This document shows, piece by piece, positions 10,523 to 21,580 of a DNA stretch of 64,000 bases. Location: NCBI RefSeq assembly GCF_036850765.1, contig NC_089491.1, forward strand, positions 181,825,520 to 181,889,519, read 5' to 3'. Made by a program: the position numbers and the translations under genes. The notes beneath the pieces were generated by a model that did no database searches, had not been told where the DNA came from, and worked only from the letters and a program-made list of their open reading frames with translations. Each line of letters starts with the position of its first letter. Positions within the stretch are counted from its first letter, which is position 1. Origin of the DNA: Saccopteryx bilineata (Eukaryota; Chordata; Mammalia; Chiroptera; Emballonuridae).

Positions 10523-13500
10523 TTATGTTCCACCAATGTATGGAATCATACAGTTCTTGTTTGTTTCTGATTTACTTATTTCACTCCTTATAATGTTATC
10601 AAGTTCCCACCACTTTGCTGTAAATGATCTGATGTCATCATTTCTTATGGCTGAGTAGTATTCCATAGTGTATATGTGCCACATCTTATTTATCCAGTCT
10701 TCTATTGAAGGGCTTTTTGGTTGTTTCCATGTCTTAGCCACTGTGAACAGTGCTGCAATGAACATGGGGCTACATGTGTCTTCACGTATCAATGTTTCTG
10801 AGGTTTTGGGGTATATACCCAGTAGAGGGATTGCTGGGTCATAAGGTAGTTCTATTTGCAGTTTTTTGAGGAACCACCATACTTTCCTCCATAATGGTTG
10901 TACTACTTTACAGTCCCACCAACAGTGAATGAGGGTTCCTTTTTCTCCACAGCCTCTCCAACATTTGCTATTACCCGTCTTGTTGATAATAGCTAATCTA
11001 ACAGGGGTGAGGTGGTATCTCATTGTAGTTTTGATTTGCATTTCTCTAATAACTAATGAATCTGAGCATCTTTTCATATATCTGTTGGCCATTTGTATCT
11101 CTTCCTGGGAGAAGTGTCTGTTCATATCCTCTTCCCATTTTTTTATTGGATTGTTTGTTTGTTTGTTGTTGAGTTTTATGAGTTCTTTGTAAATTTTGGA
11201 TATTAGGCCCTTATCTGAGCTGTTGTTTGTAAATATCATTTCCCATTTAGTTGGCTGTCTGTTTATTTTGATATCAGTTTCTCTTGCTGAGCAAAAACTT
11301 TTTATTCTGATGTAGTCCCATTCATTTATCTTTGCCTTCACTTCTCTTGCCATTGGAGTCAAGTTCATAAAGTGTTCTTTAAAACCCAGGTCCATGATTT
11401 TAGTACCTATGTCTTCTTCTATGTACTTTATTGTTTCAGGTCTTATATTTAGGTCTTTGATCCATTTTGAATTAATTTTAGTACACGAGGACAGGCTATA
11501 GTCGAGTTTCATTCTTTTGCATGTGGCTTTCCAGTTTTCCCAGGACCATTTGTTGAAGAGGCTTTCTTTTCTCCATTGTATGTTGTTGGCCCCTATATCA
11601 AAGATTATTTGACCATATATATGTGGTTTTATTTCAGGACTTTCTATTCTGTTCCATTGGTCTGAGTGTCTATTTTTCTGCCAATACCATGCTGTTTTGA
11701 TTATCGTGGCCCTATAATAGAGTTTAAAGTCAGGTATTGTAATGCCCCCAGCTTCATTCTTTTTCCTTAGGATTGTTTTGGCTATTCGGGGTTTTTTATA
11801 GTTCCATATAAATCTGATGATTTTTTGTTCCATTTCTTTAAAAAATCTCATAGGGATTTTGATGGGAATTGCATTAAATTTGTATATTGCTTTGGGTAAT
11901 ATGGCCATTTTGATTATATTTATTCTTCCTATCCAAGAACAAGGAATATTTTTCCATCTCATTGTATCTTTTTCGATTTCCCTTAACAATGCTTTGTAAT
12001 TTTCATTATATAGGTCCTTTACGTTCTTTGTTATGTTTATTCCTAGGTATTTTATTTTTTTGGTTGCAATCGTGAAGGGGATTATTTTTTTGAGTTCGTT
12101 TTCTAATATTTCATTGTTGGCATATAGAAAGGCTATGGACTTTTGTATGTTAATTTTGTATCCTGCGACCTTATTGTATTGGTTTATTGTTTCTAATAAT
12201 CTTTTTGTGGAGTCCTTCGGGTTTTCGATGTATAGGATCATATCATCAGCAAAAAGTGATACCTTTACTTCTTCTTTTCCGATATGGATGCCTTTTATTT
12301 CTTTGTCTTGTCTGATTGCTCTGGCCAGAACTTCTAGCACCACGTTAAATAAGAGTGGAGAGAGTGGACAACCCTGTCTTATTCCTGATTTAAGGTAGAA
12401 AGTCCTCAGTTTTATACCGTTTAATATGATGTTGGCTGATGGTTTATCATATATGGCCTTTATCATGTTGAGATATTTTCCTTCTATGCCCATTTTGTTG
12501 AGAGTCTTAAACATAAAATTGTGTTGTATTTTATCAAAAGCCTTTTCTGGTCTATTGATAAGATCATGTGGTTTTTGTTCTTTGTTTTGTTGATATGGTG
12601 TATTACGTTAACCGTTTTACATATGTTGAACCATCCTTGAGATTCTAGGATGAATCCCACTTGATCAGGATGTATTATTTTTTTAATATGTTGTTGAATT
12701 CGATTTGCTAGTATTTTGTTTAGTATTTTAGCATCTCTATTCATTAGAGATATTGGTCTGCAGTTTTCTTTTTTTGTGCCATCCTTGCCAGGTTTTGGTA
12801 TGAGGTTTATGTTGGCCTCATAAAATGTGTTTGGAAGTATTGCTTCTTCTTCAATTTTTTGGAAGACTTTGAGTAGAATAGGAACCAAGTTTTCTTTGAA
12901 TGTTTGATAAAATTCGCTGGTAAAGCCGTCAGGGGCTTGACTTTTATTTTTGGGGAGGTTTTTAATGGTTTTTTCTATTTCTTCTCTACTGATAGGTCTG
13001 TTTAGGCTTTCTACTGCTTCTTGACTCAGTCTAGGAAGGTTGTATTTTTCTAGGAATTTATCCATTTCTCCTACGTAGTTGAATTTAGTGGCATAAAGAT
13101 TTTCATAGTATTCTACAATAATTCTTTGTATATCTACGGTGTCCGTGGTGATTTCTCCTTTTTCATTTTGGATTTTGTTTATATGAGTTCTTTCTCTTTT
13201 TTCCTTGATAAGTCTTGCCAAGGGTTTGTCAATTTTGTTGATCTCTTCAAAGAACCAGCTCCTTGTTCTATTAATGTTTTCTATAGTTTTTCTGTTCTCT
13301 AATTCTTTATTTCTGCTCTGATTTTTATTATCTCCTTTCTTCGGCTGGTTTTGGGTTGTCTTTGTTCTTCTTTTTCTAGTTCCTTAAGGTGAGAAGTTAA
13401 GTGGTTCACTTGGGCTCTCTCTTGTTTGTTCATATATGCCTGAAGTGATAAGAACTTCCCTCTTATCACTGCTTTTGCTGCATCCCATAGATTCTGATAT

Positions 13501-14344
13501 GTCATATTGTCATTTTCATTAGTCTCTATATATCTTTTGATCTCTGCAGTTATTTCTTCTTTGACCCATTCATTTTTTAAAAGTATGTTGTTTAGTTTCC
13601 ACATTTTTGTGGGATTTTTTTTCTCTTTTTTGGAGTTGAATTCTAGTTTCGTTTATGATCAGAAAATATGCTTGGTACAACTTCAATTTTTCTGAATTTG
13701 CTGATGTTGTTTTTGTGGCCCAACATATGGTCAATTCTTGAGAATGATCCATGTACACTGGAGAAAAATGTATACTCAGTCACTTTGGGATGAAATGTCC
13801 TGTAGATGTCTATCATATCCAGGTGCTCTAGTGTTTTGTTTAAGGCCTCTATGTCTTTGTTGATTCTCTGTTTGGATGACTGATCTAGAGCCATCAGCGG
13901 TGTATTGAGGTCTCCAAGTATGATTGTATTTTTGTCAGTTTTTGTTTTAAGATCAATAAGTAGCTGTCTTATATATTTTGGTGCTCCTTGGTTTGGTGCA
14001 TATATATTAAGAATTGTTATGTCTTCTTGATTCAGTGTCCCCTTAGCCATTATGAAATGGCCATTTTTGTCTCTGAGTACTTTTCCTGTCTTGTAGTCAG
14101 CATTATCCGATATGAGTATTGCTACACCTGCTTTTTTTTGGATGTTATTTGCTTGGAGTATTGTTTTCCAGCCTTTCACTTTGAATTTGTTTTTATCCTT
14201 GTTACTTAGATGAGTTTCCTGTAGGCAGCATACAGTTGGATTTTCTTTTTTAATCCATTCTGCTACTCTGTGCCTTTTTATTGGTGAGTTTAATCCATTT
14301 ACATTTAGTGTAATTATTGATACTTGTGAGTTCCCTATTGCCAT
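10523..14344 (-). pseudogene. L1-B ORF2 (endonuclease, reverse transcriptase, Cys motif), broken
   Basis: Full extent about 1270 codons. The start at 14344 opens with MAIGNSQVSIITLNVNGL. The APE-type endonuclease landmarks are in place (NVNGL near residue 14, CLQETHL near 42, GDLNTPL near 145, SDHK near 230). The RT region carries FADDM, and the C terminus has CWRGCGEKG...HCWWDC. The longest open piece is 663 codons (10523-12514) and covers the RT core and the C terminus. Lesions: a deletion near 13650 just after SDHK, frame changes near 13300 and 13220, and a frameshift near 12545 just upstream of RT motif A. The parts upstream and downstream of each lesion align well to L1-D, so it is a recent pseudogene. 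Minus-strand neighbours are ORF1 and the spacer frame that overlaps this start by 10 nt. Confidence 0.94.
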
Positions 14345-14574
14345 TTTATATCTTGCTTTCTGTTAGTTTTGTTTCTTGTTTGATCCTTTACTTTCATTTT
14401 TCTATCTTTTGTTTTTATTTGGTTGTATTCCATACTTCTTTCCTCTGTTTCTATCTTTTTTATCTCATGTACTTCTGTGGTGGTTTTTTCAATGGTGGTT
14501 ACCTTTAGGTAATGAAAAGGGTCCCTACCCTGTTCATAGTAGCGAACTATTTTGTGAGTACTTTTGCACTCCAT
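14335..14574 (-). CDS. 79-codon open frame in L1-B inter-ORF spacer, overlapping ORF2 start
   Basis: A small frame lies between ORF1 and ORF2. It begins MECKSTHKIVRYYEQGRD and ends DIKWQ, with its TAG downstream of the ORF2 ATG in another frame (10-nt overlap). The predicted product is highly basic and Lys/Thr-rich, with no membrane segment or known domain. The same frame is open in L1-D (34805-35044) with 6 of 79 residues changed. In L1-C the frame begins the same way but stops after 44 codons. The two young copies differ by one silent and about seven replacement nucleotide changes, which gives no sign of constraint. It may be a chance frame. A role in reinitiation at ORF2 is speculation. 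Confidence 0.25.
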   Translation of the reverse strand: MECKSTHKIVRYYEQGRDPFHYLKVTTIEKTTTEVHEIKKIETEERSMEYNQIKTKDRKMKVKDQTRNKTNRKQDIKWQ

Positions 14575-14839
14575 CGTCCTTTGCTACTGTTAATCTACAT
14601 CTTCCCCCCTCTTTCTTTTTGTTATTGTCACAGTTTAAATTTGGTTTTATTGTGTTCTTCTTGGAGCTTTTATTTGTGGCTCTGTTTTTTTTTTTTTTTT
14701 TTGTATCTGATTGAAGAACCCCCTTTAGTAATTCCTGGAGTGGGGTTTTTCTGATGATAAATTCCATCATCTTTTCTGTAACTGTGAATGTTTTTATTTC
14801 TCCTTCATATTTGAAGGATAGCTTTGATGGGTATAGTAT

Positions 14840-15664
14840 TCATGCCTGAAAGTTCCTCTCTTTCAGGACTTTAAATATTGGGGTCCACTCTCTTCTATCT
14901 TGTAGAGTTTCTGCTGAGAAATCTGATGATAATCTAATGGGCCTTCCTTTATATGTTGTATTCTTCTTTTCCCTGGCTGCCTTGAGAATTTTTTCTTTGC
15001 TGTTGGTTTTTGTCAATTTCATTATGATATGCCTTGAAGTAGGTTTGTTGGGGTTAAGAAAACTCGGAGTTCTGTTTGCTTCTTGAACTTGAGGCTTTAG
15101 TTCTTTCCACAGACTTGGGAAGTTCTCATCTATTATTTGTTTGAGTATGTTCTCCATTCCATTTTCTCTCTCTTCTCCCTCTGATATACCTATTATTCTT
15201 ATGTTATTCTTTTTGATGGAGTCAGATAATTCTTGTAGGGCTATCTCATTTTTTTTAATTTTTGAGTCTCTTTCTTCTTTTCTCTGTTGTGCCTCAAGTT
15301 GCTTGTCTTCTATTTCACTAATCCTCTCTTCTATCTGACCTGTTCTATTAGCTAAGCTTGTTACTTCGTTTTTCAGCTCGTGATTGAGTTTTTCATCTCT
15401 GTTTGATTTGTTTTTATAGTTTCAATTTCCTTGGACATATATTCTTTGTGTTCATTGAGTTGTTTTCTGATCTCCCTAAATTGCCTTTCTGTGTTTTCTT
15501 GTACATCTCAGAGGATTTTTAGGATTTCTATCTTGAATTCTCTGTCATTTAGCTCCAAGGTTTCCAATATATTAAACTTTTTCTCCATAGATTTTTCCTC
15601 ATCTAGCTGTTACCTCTCTTTCTTTTGTATCCATGATATTCGATTTTCTCTTCCTGAATGGCAT
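14840..15664 (-). pseudogene. L1-B ORF1 (RNA-binding ORF1p), broken
   Basis: ORF1p is the trimeric nucleic-acid chaperone of L1. The start (ATG at 15662-15664) matches those of L1-C and L1-D. An N-terminal segment is followed by a Glu/Lys/Gln-rich coiled-coil region. The 105-codon terminal frame (14840-15157) holds the end of the RRM region (MENILKQIIDENFPSLWKEL) and the C-terminal domain (SFLNPNKPTSRHIIMKL, then REKKNTTYKGRPIRLSSDFS). Lesions: a 2-nt deletion near 15610, an in-frame TGA about 50 codons in (near 15509) shared with L1-D, and a 1-nt deletion near 15385. It cannot make full-length ORF1p from the first ATG. Confidence 0.9.
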
Positions 15665-17029
15665 CTGAGGGTGGTTTTGTTGATAGTATTAATGAGATAA
15701 TAAAAAATAAAAAGTTAAAAAAATAAAAAAATAAAAAATCAAAGAGTTGTTTTTTTAAAAAATTAATAATGAAATAAAGAAAAATAAAATAAAATAAAAA
15801 TTAAAAAAAAAGGAAATTATTCCCCTCCTCCTTTTTTCCTCTCCTCTCCTCTCCCCTCTTTCTTGAGAAAATCTTGTGGTGAACTGTGAATTATAACAAA
15901 GAATGCCTGTGATTGAGGGCCTGAATTGGGGAAAAGTAATAAAGGGGTAAAAAAAAAAAAAAGGAAAAAAAATAGCGTTTGGACCCACAAAAAGCAAATA
16001 AGGAAAAAATTTGGGTCAAAAATAAAATGATTTGCTTTTAGGTGTTGGTTGTCTAAGAGTTATAATGAGAGGAATAAGAGGAAAACGGAAAAAAGGGGGG
16101 ACAAATTAAAAAATTACCATTGTATTTAGTGGAACAATAACTAGATTATTTGGAGAGCCAGGGATGGGAGCACTGCTAGTGAGTTAAAAAGGTGAAGTAA
16201 AAAAACCCCAAAATGCCACAAACATAAGTTTGAGTCCCAGATAAGATAATTTGTTTGTTATTGAGGTTTGAATGAGAGGAGATGTAAAGGAGAAAGGAAG
16301 AAACTAATATAGAGGGAGAAAAGAAAGAGAGAGAGAGAAAAAAAGAGGGAACCACTAAAAGAAGAAAAAAGAAAGGAGAGAGAGAGAGAGTTAAGGGTTT
16401 TGGAGTGCCACCCTCATAGAGAAAAAGGAAGAGAAGAGAAAAGATAATGGGAGATATAACACTTATGGGTAGTGTAGTTCAAAGAGAGGAGAGAGTAAGA
16501 CTGGCAGAGAGTTAATTGGCCAAATTGGAGGAGGAAAAAAAGTATCAAGAATGAAGATAAGAGAAACAAACGAACAAATATAATAAAATGGGATAGGTTA
16601 TAAAGTCTGCAGATTATTCTTGATTTTGAGAGGTTATCTTCTTGCTTTTTCTTTTCTCTCCCTCTTCCTGGTTGGTGACTCTGTACCCCGGATTCTGCCC
16701 CTTTGGCACGCTCAGGTAGAGGTTTGCAGTTGATAAGTCTCTATGGCAATGTCATGTATTGTGCTTTAGTCTCATTGGCAGTTGAGGCTCATTAGCATTT
16801 ATAAGCTCTGACAGTGAGAGAGTCCGTGTTCCTGGGGCCTTTCTCCTAGTCTTTCCTTCCTCAATTAGTAGCCTGATAATCCAGCTATGGGGTTGCTGCT
16901 GCCTCTGCCTGGATACTAAGAGGCTCAAAGAGCTGGCAACTCCCCACTCTATTTCCACTCAGCACAGGGCTCTGGGTAAGGCTCAGTCAGTCAGAGCTGC
17001 TAGCATAATCAGGCGGGCTTTTCACCCAC

Positions 17030-17640
17030 TCAAAGACCTCTGTCTCTGCCACTCTGTCCGGTAACACGGGCGGGCGCCCACTTACGGGGCGCTAGGAGGA
17101 AACTCTCACTCACTGTCTGCGACCAGCATATCTGGCCAGCAGTCTCACGCTCTGAGTGAAACCCCCAACCGCAGGGAAAAGTTTCAGCGTTGGAATTGAG
17201 TCTCGCTCCGTCCCCTCCCGTGTGCGGCTTTTGCAAGTCTCTGGGGCGGCCCGAAATTCTGCTTTGGCCCACACAAAGGCCCCTTACTCTGCCCCTCTGT
17301 GCGATAACACGGGCGCACACTGCCGAGGCACTTGGAGGAATCGCTCACTCCCTATCTGCGCACGCACACCAGGATATGAGGCCAGCCGCGTTTCCCTCTG
17401 AGTGAAACCTTCACCAGCATGGAAAATCTCCACCATTGGAATTAGTTCTCACTCCCTCCCATGCGTGGCTTTCCCAGGGTGCTGGGGCTGTTCAGAGACT
17501 CTGCCCTCGGCCCACAGAAAGGCCTCTGACCCTGCCTCTCCATGGGGCAACACGGGCACCCACTCCCGGGGCCTAGGAAGAAATCTCTTGCCCACTAACT
17601 GCGCGCACGCCGACCAGGAGACCGGGTAAAATGGCCGCTC
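17030..17640 (-). repeat. tandem ~243-bp monomers in L1-B 5' UTR
   Basis: Repeated landmarks are evenly spaced: AACACGGGC at 17063, 17306 and near 17549 (243 bp apart), and GAGTGAAAC at 17154 and 17400 (246 bp apart). Each unit also has a TTTGGCCCACA-like block, an AAAGGCC block and CACTCACTNTCTGCG. About 2.5 units are present. The arrangement recalls the monomeric promoters of mouse L1, but the sequence is different. Confidence 0.8.
17628..17638 (+). promoter_or_regulatory. YY1-like site in L1-B 5' UTR
   Basis: AAAATGGCCGC matches the AANATGGCNGC core recognised by YY1. It lies at the edge of the monomer array, antisense to the element. The counterpart in L1-D is at about 31730-31740. Motif match only. 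Confidence 0.35.
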
Positions 17641-18033
17641 CGCTTGTCTTTCTTTGTTTGGGTTTGGCGCGAGTGTTAGCTTGTATTGCCCGGGTTGCCC
17701 CAGGATCAGTTTTTCCTCGGCTTGGATCTTCGTGCCACGGCCTGGTTCGGCCGTTTGTGCCGTGGCCTGGATCTATTCACCCCCTTTGCCCGCCTCAGTT
17801 TCTATATTCACAGTTACCAGAGAAAGCTGCCCTGTTTAGGTTAGTGAGGAAGGCGGAGCATTTCTTACTCCCTATTTCCTTCGGGGTTTGGTTATATATT
17901 TAGCCAATTTTTCACTCAACCATACCTTTGGGTGTATTGTGAAGCATCTGGAGGCTCCAAGTATAGGTTTTTCTGTTTCTGGTTGAAGATCTTGTTGAGT
18001 TTTGGGGGAGATTTATCGGTATCGCTTCCTACC

Positions 18034-18053
18034 CCGCCATTACTCTGACGTCA
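18034..18053 (-). promoter_or_regulatory. CRE/ATF palindrome and YY1-like motif at the L1-B 5' end
   Basis: TGACGTCA at 18046-18053 is a perfect CRE/ATF palindrome at the very first bases of the element. On the element strand it is followed within a few bases by TAATGGCGGGG, a YY1-type ATGGCG core. L1-C has the decayed TGATGTCA at 24916-24923, which supports it as the ancestral 5' terminus. Binding is inferred. Confidence 0.5.
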
Positions 18054-18056
18054 TAT

Positions 18057-21000
18057 TCCGCAAAAACTTCTTAGTCTGATGTAGTCCCATTCATTTATCT
18101 TTGTCTTCACTTCTCTTGCCTTTGGAGTCAAATTCATAAAATGCTCTTTAAAACCAAGGTCCATGAGTTTAGTACCTATGTTTTCTCCTATATACTTTAT
18201 TGTTTCAGGTCTCATATTTAGGTCTTTGATTTATTTTGAATTAATTTTAGTACAAGGGGACAAGCTGTAATCAAGTTCCATTCTTTTGCATGTGGCTTTC
18301 TAGTTTTCCAAGCCCCATTTGTTGAAGAGGATTTCTTTTCTCCATTGTGTGTTGTTGGCCTCTTTATGTGGTTTTATTTCTGGACTTTCTATTCTGTTCC
18401 ATTGGTCTGAGTGTCTATTTTTCTGCCAATACCATGCTATTTTCATTGTCATGGCTCTATAATATAATTTGAAGTCAGGTATTGTAATGTCCCCAACTTT
18501 GTTCTTTTTCCTTAAGATTGCTTTGGCTATTTTGGGTTTTTTATGGTTCCATATAAATCTGATGATTTTTTGTTTCATTTCTGTAAAACAATGTCATTGG
18601 AAGTCTGATGGAAATTGCGTTAAATTTGTATATTGCTTTGGGTAATATTGTCATTTTGATTATATTTATTCTTCCTATCCAAGAACAAGAAATATTTTCC
18701 CATTTCATAGTATCTTTTTCGATTTTCCTCAACAATGCTTTGTAGTATTTTTTATATAGGTCCTTTACATTCTTTGTTATGTTTATTCCTAGATAATTTT
18801 TTGTTGTTGTTGCAAACGCGAAGGGGATTATTTTTTTGAGTTCATTTTCTAATTTTTCGTTGCTGGCATATAGAAAGGCTATGGACTTTTGTATATTAAT
18901 TTTGTATTCTGCAACCTTACTGTATTGGTTTATTCTTTCTAGTAATCTTTTTGTGGAGTCTTTGGACTTTTCAATGTATAAGATCATATCATCTGCAAAA
19001 AGTGAAACCTTTACCTCTTCTTTTCCAATATGGATGCCTTTTATTTCTCTATCGTATCTGATTGCTCGGGCCAGAACTTCTAACACCACATTAAATAAGA
19101 GTGGAGAGAGTGGACAACCCTGTCTTGTTCCTGATTTAAGGGGGAAAGTCTTCAGTTTTGTGCCATTTAATATGATGTAGCTGATGGTTTATCATAGATG
19201 GCCTTTATTATGTTGAGATATTTTTCTTCTATACCCATTTTGTTGAGTGTTTTAAATATAAAATAATGTATTTTATCGAATGCCTTTTCTGAATCTATTG
19301 ATCAGATCATATGGTTTTTGTTCTTTGTTTTGTTGATATGCTGTATTATGTTAACCGTTTTACGTATGTTGAATCATCCTTGTGATTCGGGAATGAATCC
19401 TACTTGATAATGATAAATTGTTTTTTTTTAAACGTGTTGTATTCAATTTGCTAGTATTTTGTTTAGTATTTTAGCATCTGTATTCATTAGAGATATTGGT
19501 CTGTAGTTTTCTTTCTTTGTGCCATTCTTGCCAGGTTTCGGTATGAGGGTTATGTTGGCCTAATAAAATGTGTTTGGAAGTATTGCTTCTACAATTTTTT
19601 GGAAGACTTTGAGTAGAATAGAAACCAAGTCTTCTTTGATGTTTGATAACATTCACTAGTATAACCGTCTGGGCCTGTACTTTTATTTTTGGGGAGATTT
19701 TTAATAGTTTTTTTTATTTCCTCCTTGCTAATTGCTCTGTGTAGGCTTTCTGCTTCTTCATGAATCAGTCTAGGAAGGTTGTATTGTTCTAGGAATTTAT
19801 CTATTTCTTCTAGATTGTTGAATTTGGTAGCATGTCATTTTCATAGTATTCTACAATAATTCTTTGTATATCTATGCTGTCTGTGGTGATTTCTCCTCTT
19901 TCATTTTGGATTTTGTTTCTATGAGTCCTTTCTCTTTTTTCCTTGGTGAGTCTTTCCAAGGGTTTATCAAATTTTTTTATCTTTTCAAAGAACCAGCTCC
20001 TTGTTCTATTAATTTTTTCTATAGTTTTTCTGTTCTCTATTTCATTTATTTCTGCTCTGATTTTTATTATTTCCTTTCTTCAGCTATAATAGTTTTGGGT
20101 TGTCTTTGTTCTTCTTTTTCTAGTTCCTTAAGGTGTGAAGTTAAGTGGTTTACTTGGGCTTTCTCTTGTTTGTTCATATAGGCCTGAAGTGATATGACCT
20201 TCATTCTTATTACTGCTTTTGCTGCATTTCAGAGATTCTGATATGTCGTATTGTCATTTTCATTTGTCTGTATATATCTTTTGATTGCTGCGCTCATTTC
20301 TTCTTTGACCCACTCATTTTTTAAAAGTATTTTGTTTAGTTTCTACATTTTTTGTGGGATTTTTTTTCTCTTTTTTGGAGTTGAATTCTAGTTTCAAGTG
20401 TTTATGATCAGAAAATATGCTTGGTACAACTTCAATTTTTCTGAATTTGCTGATGTTGTTTTTGTGGCCCAACATATGGTCAATTCTTGAGAATGATCCA
20501 TGTACACTGAAGAAAAATGTATACTCTGTCACTTTGGGATGAAATGTCCTGTACATATCTATCATATCCATGTGCTCTAGTGTTTTTTTTAAGGCCAATA
20601 TATCTTTATTGATTTTGTTTGGATGAATAGTCTAGAGCTGTCAGCAGTATATTGAGGTCTCCAAGTATGATTGTATTTTGTTAGGTTTTGTTTTTAGGTC
20701 AATCAGTAGCTGTCTTATGTATTTTGGTGCTCCTTGGTTTGGTGCATATATATTAAGAATTGTTATGTCTTCTTGATTCAGTGTCACCTTAATCATTATG
20801 AAATGACCATTTTTGTCTCTGATTACTTTTGCTGTCTTATAGTCAGCATTATTAGATATGAGTATTGCTATACCTGCTTTTTTTTTGGATGTTATTTGCT
20901 TGGAGTATTGTTTTCCAGCCTTTCACTTTGAATTTGTTTTTATCCTCATTGCTTAGATATATTTCTTGTAGGCATCATATAGTTGTATTTTCTTTTTTAA

Positions 21001-21090
21001 TCCATTCTGCTACTCTGTATCTTTTTATTGGTGAGTTTAATCCATTTACATTTAGTGTAATTATTGACACTTGAGGTTCCTTATTGCCAT
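18057..21090 (-). pseudogene. L1-C ORF2, truncated and decayed
   Basis: The start ATG at 21088-21090 corresponds to that of L1-B but is followed at once by a frameshift. Surviving frames carry an endonuclease end ([20 protein letters not shown]; 20314-20598) and RT with FADDM (18541-19089). The C-terminal third, including the Cys motif, is missing because the element ends at 18057. Non-functional. Confidence 0.9.
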
Positions 21091-21580
21091 TTTATAAATT
21101 GCTTTCTGTTAGTTTTGTATCTTGTTTGAGTCTTCTCTTTTGTTTTTTTATCATTTGTTTTTGTTTGCTTGTAATCCATACTTTTTTAAGCTGTTACTAC
21201 CTTTTTTAAGTCATGTGCTTGTGTGGTGGTTTTTTCAGGGTTGGTTATCATTAAGTAATGAAAAGGGTACCTACCATGTTCATTGTAGTACATTATCTCA
21301 TGAGTGCTTCTGCACTCCATCCTCCTTTACTACTGTTAATCTCTGTCATCTGCCCCCCCCCATTTTTTTGTTTTTGTTGTCACAATTTAAATTTGGTTTT
21401 ATTGTGTTCTTGGTGGAGTTTTTACTTGCGATTTTGTTTTGTTTTGTTCTTTGTATCTGGTTGGAAAACCCCCTTTAATATTTCCTGAAGTGGGGGTTTT
21501 CTGATGATAAATTCCCTCATCTTTTCTGTATCTGTGAATGTTTTTATTTCTCCTTCGTATTTGAAGGATAGCTTTGATGG

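Larger units (their letters stand above)
10258..18054 (-). mobile_element. L1-B: full-length young LINE-1
   Basis: A complete L1 layout on the minus strand: a 5' UTR of about 2.4 kb (15665-18054), ORF1 (14840-15664), an inter-ORF spacer of about 495 nt, ORF2 (10523-14344), and a 3' UTR plus A-rich tail (10258-10522). The length is close to 7.8 kb. The 5' end keeps the terminal TGACGTCA. It is young by its low divergence from L1-D and by the many CpGs left in the 5' UTR, but both ORFs are broken. Its 5' end abuts L1-C directly, and I find no matching target-site duplication on the two sides. Confidence 0.96.
15665..18054 (-). promoter_or_regulatory. L1-B 5' UTR (promoter region)
   Basis: The first about 1.1 kb after the 5' end (roughly 16900-18054) is GC- and CpG-rich and contains tandem units of about 243 bp. 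The ORF1-proximal half (15700-16650) is A/G-rich on the plus strand with long purine runs at 16260-16400. It is nearly identical to the L1-D 5' UTR (31307-33711). L1 5' UTRs act as RNA polymerase II internal promoters; activity here is inferred from position and family. Confidence 0.85.

Noticed and set aside
10929..12398. Open frames on the plus strand (for example 10929-11192, 11817-11999, 12033-12398), opposite L1-B ORF2, and similar ones opposite the other L1s
   Set aside because: They are antisense shadows of ORF2. The predicted products are Phe/Ile/Leu/Ser-rich, as expected from the complement of an A-rich gene, and recur wherever ORF2 does.
17156..17903. GC-rich frames of 60-96 codons in the L1-B 5' UTR, with counterparts in L1-D (31463-32608)
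   Set aside because: They follow the CpG-rich 5' UTR and its monomer repeats, lie antisense to the element, show no domains and differ between copies by frameshifts. An antisense ORF0-like function was considered, but nothing beyond open length supports it.
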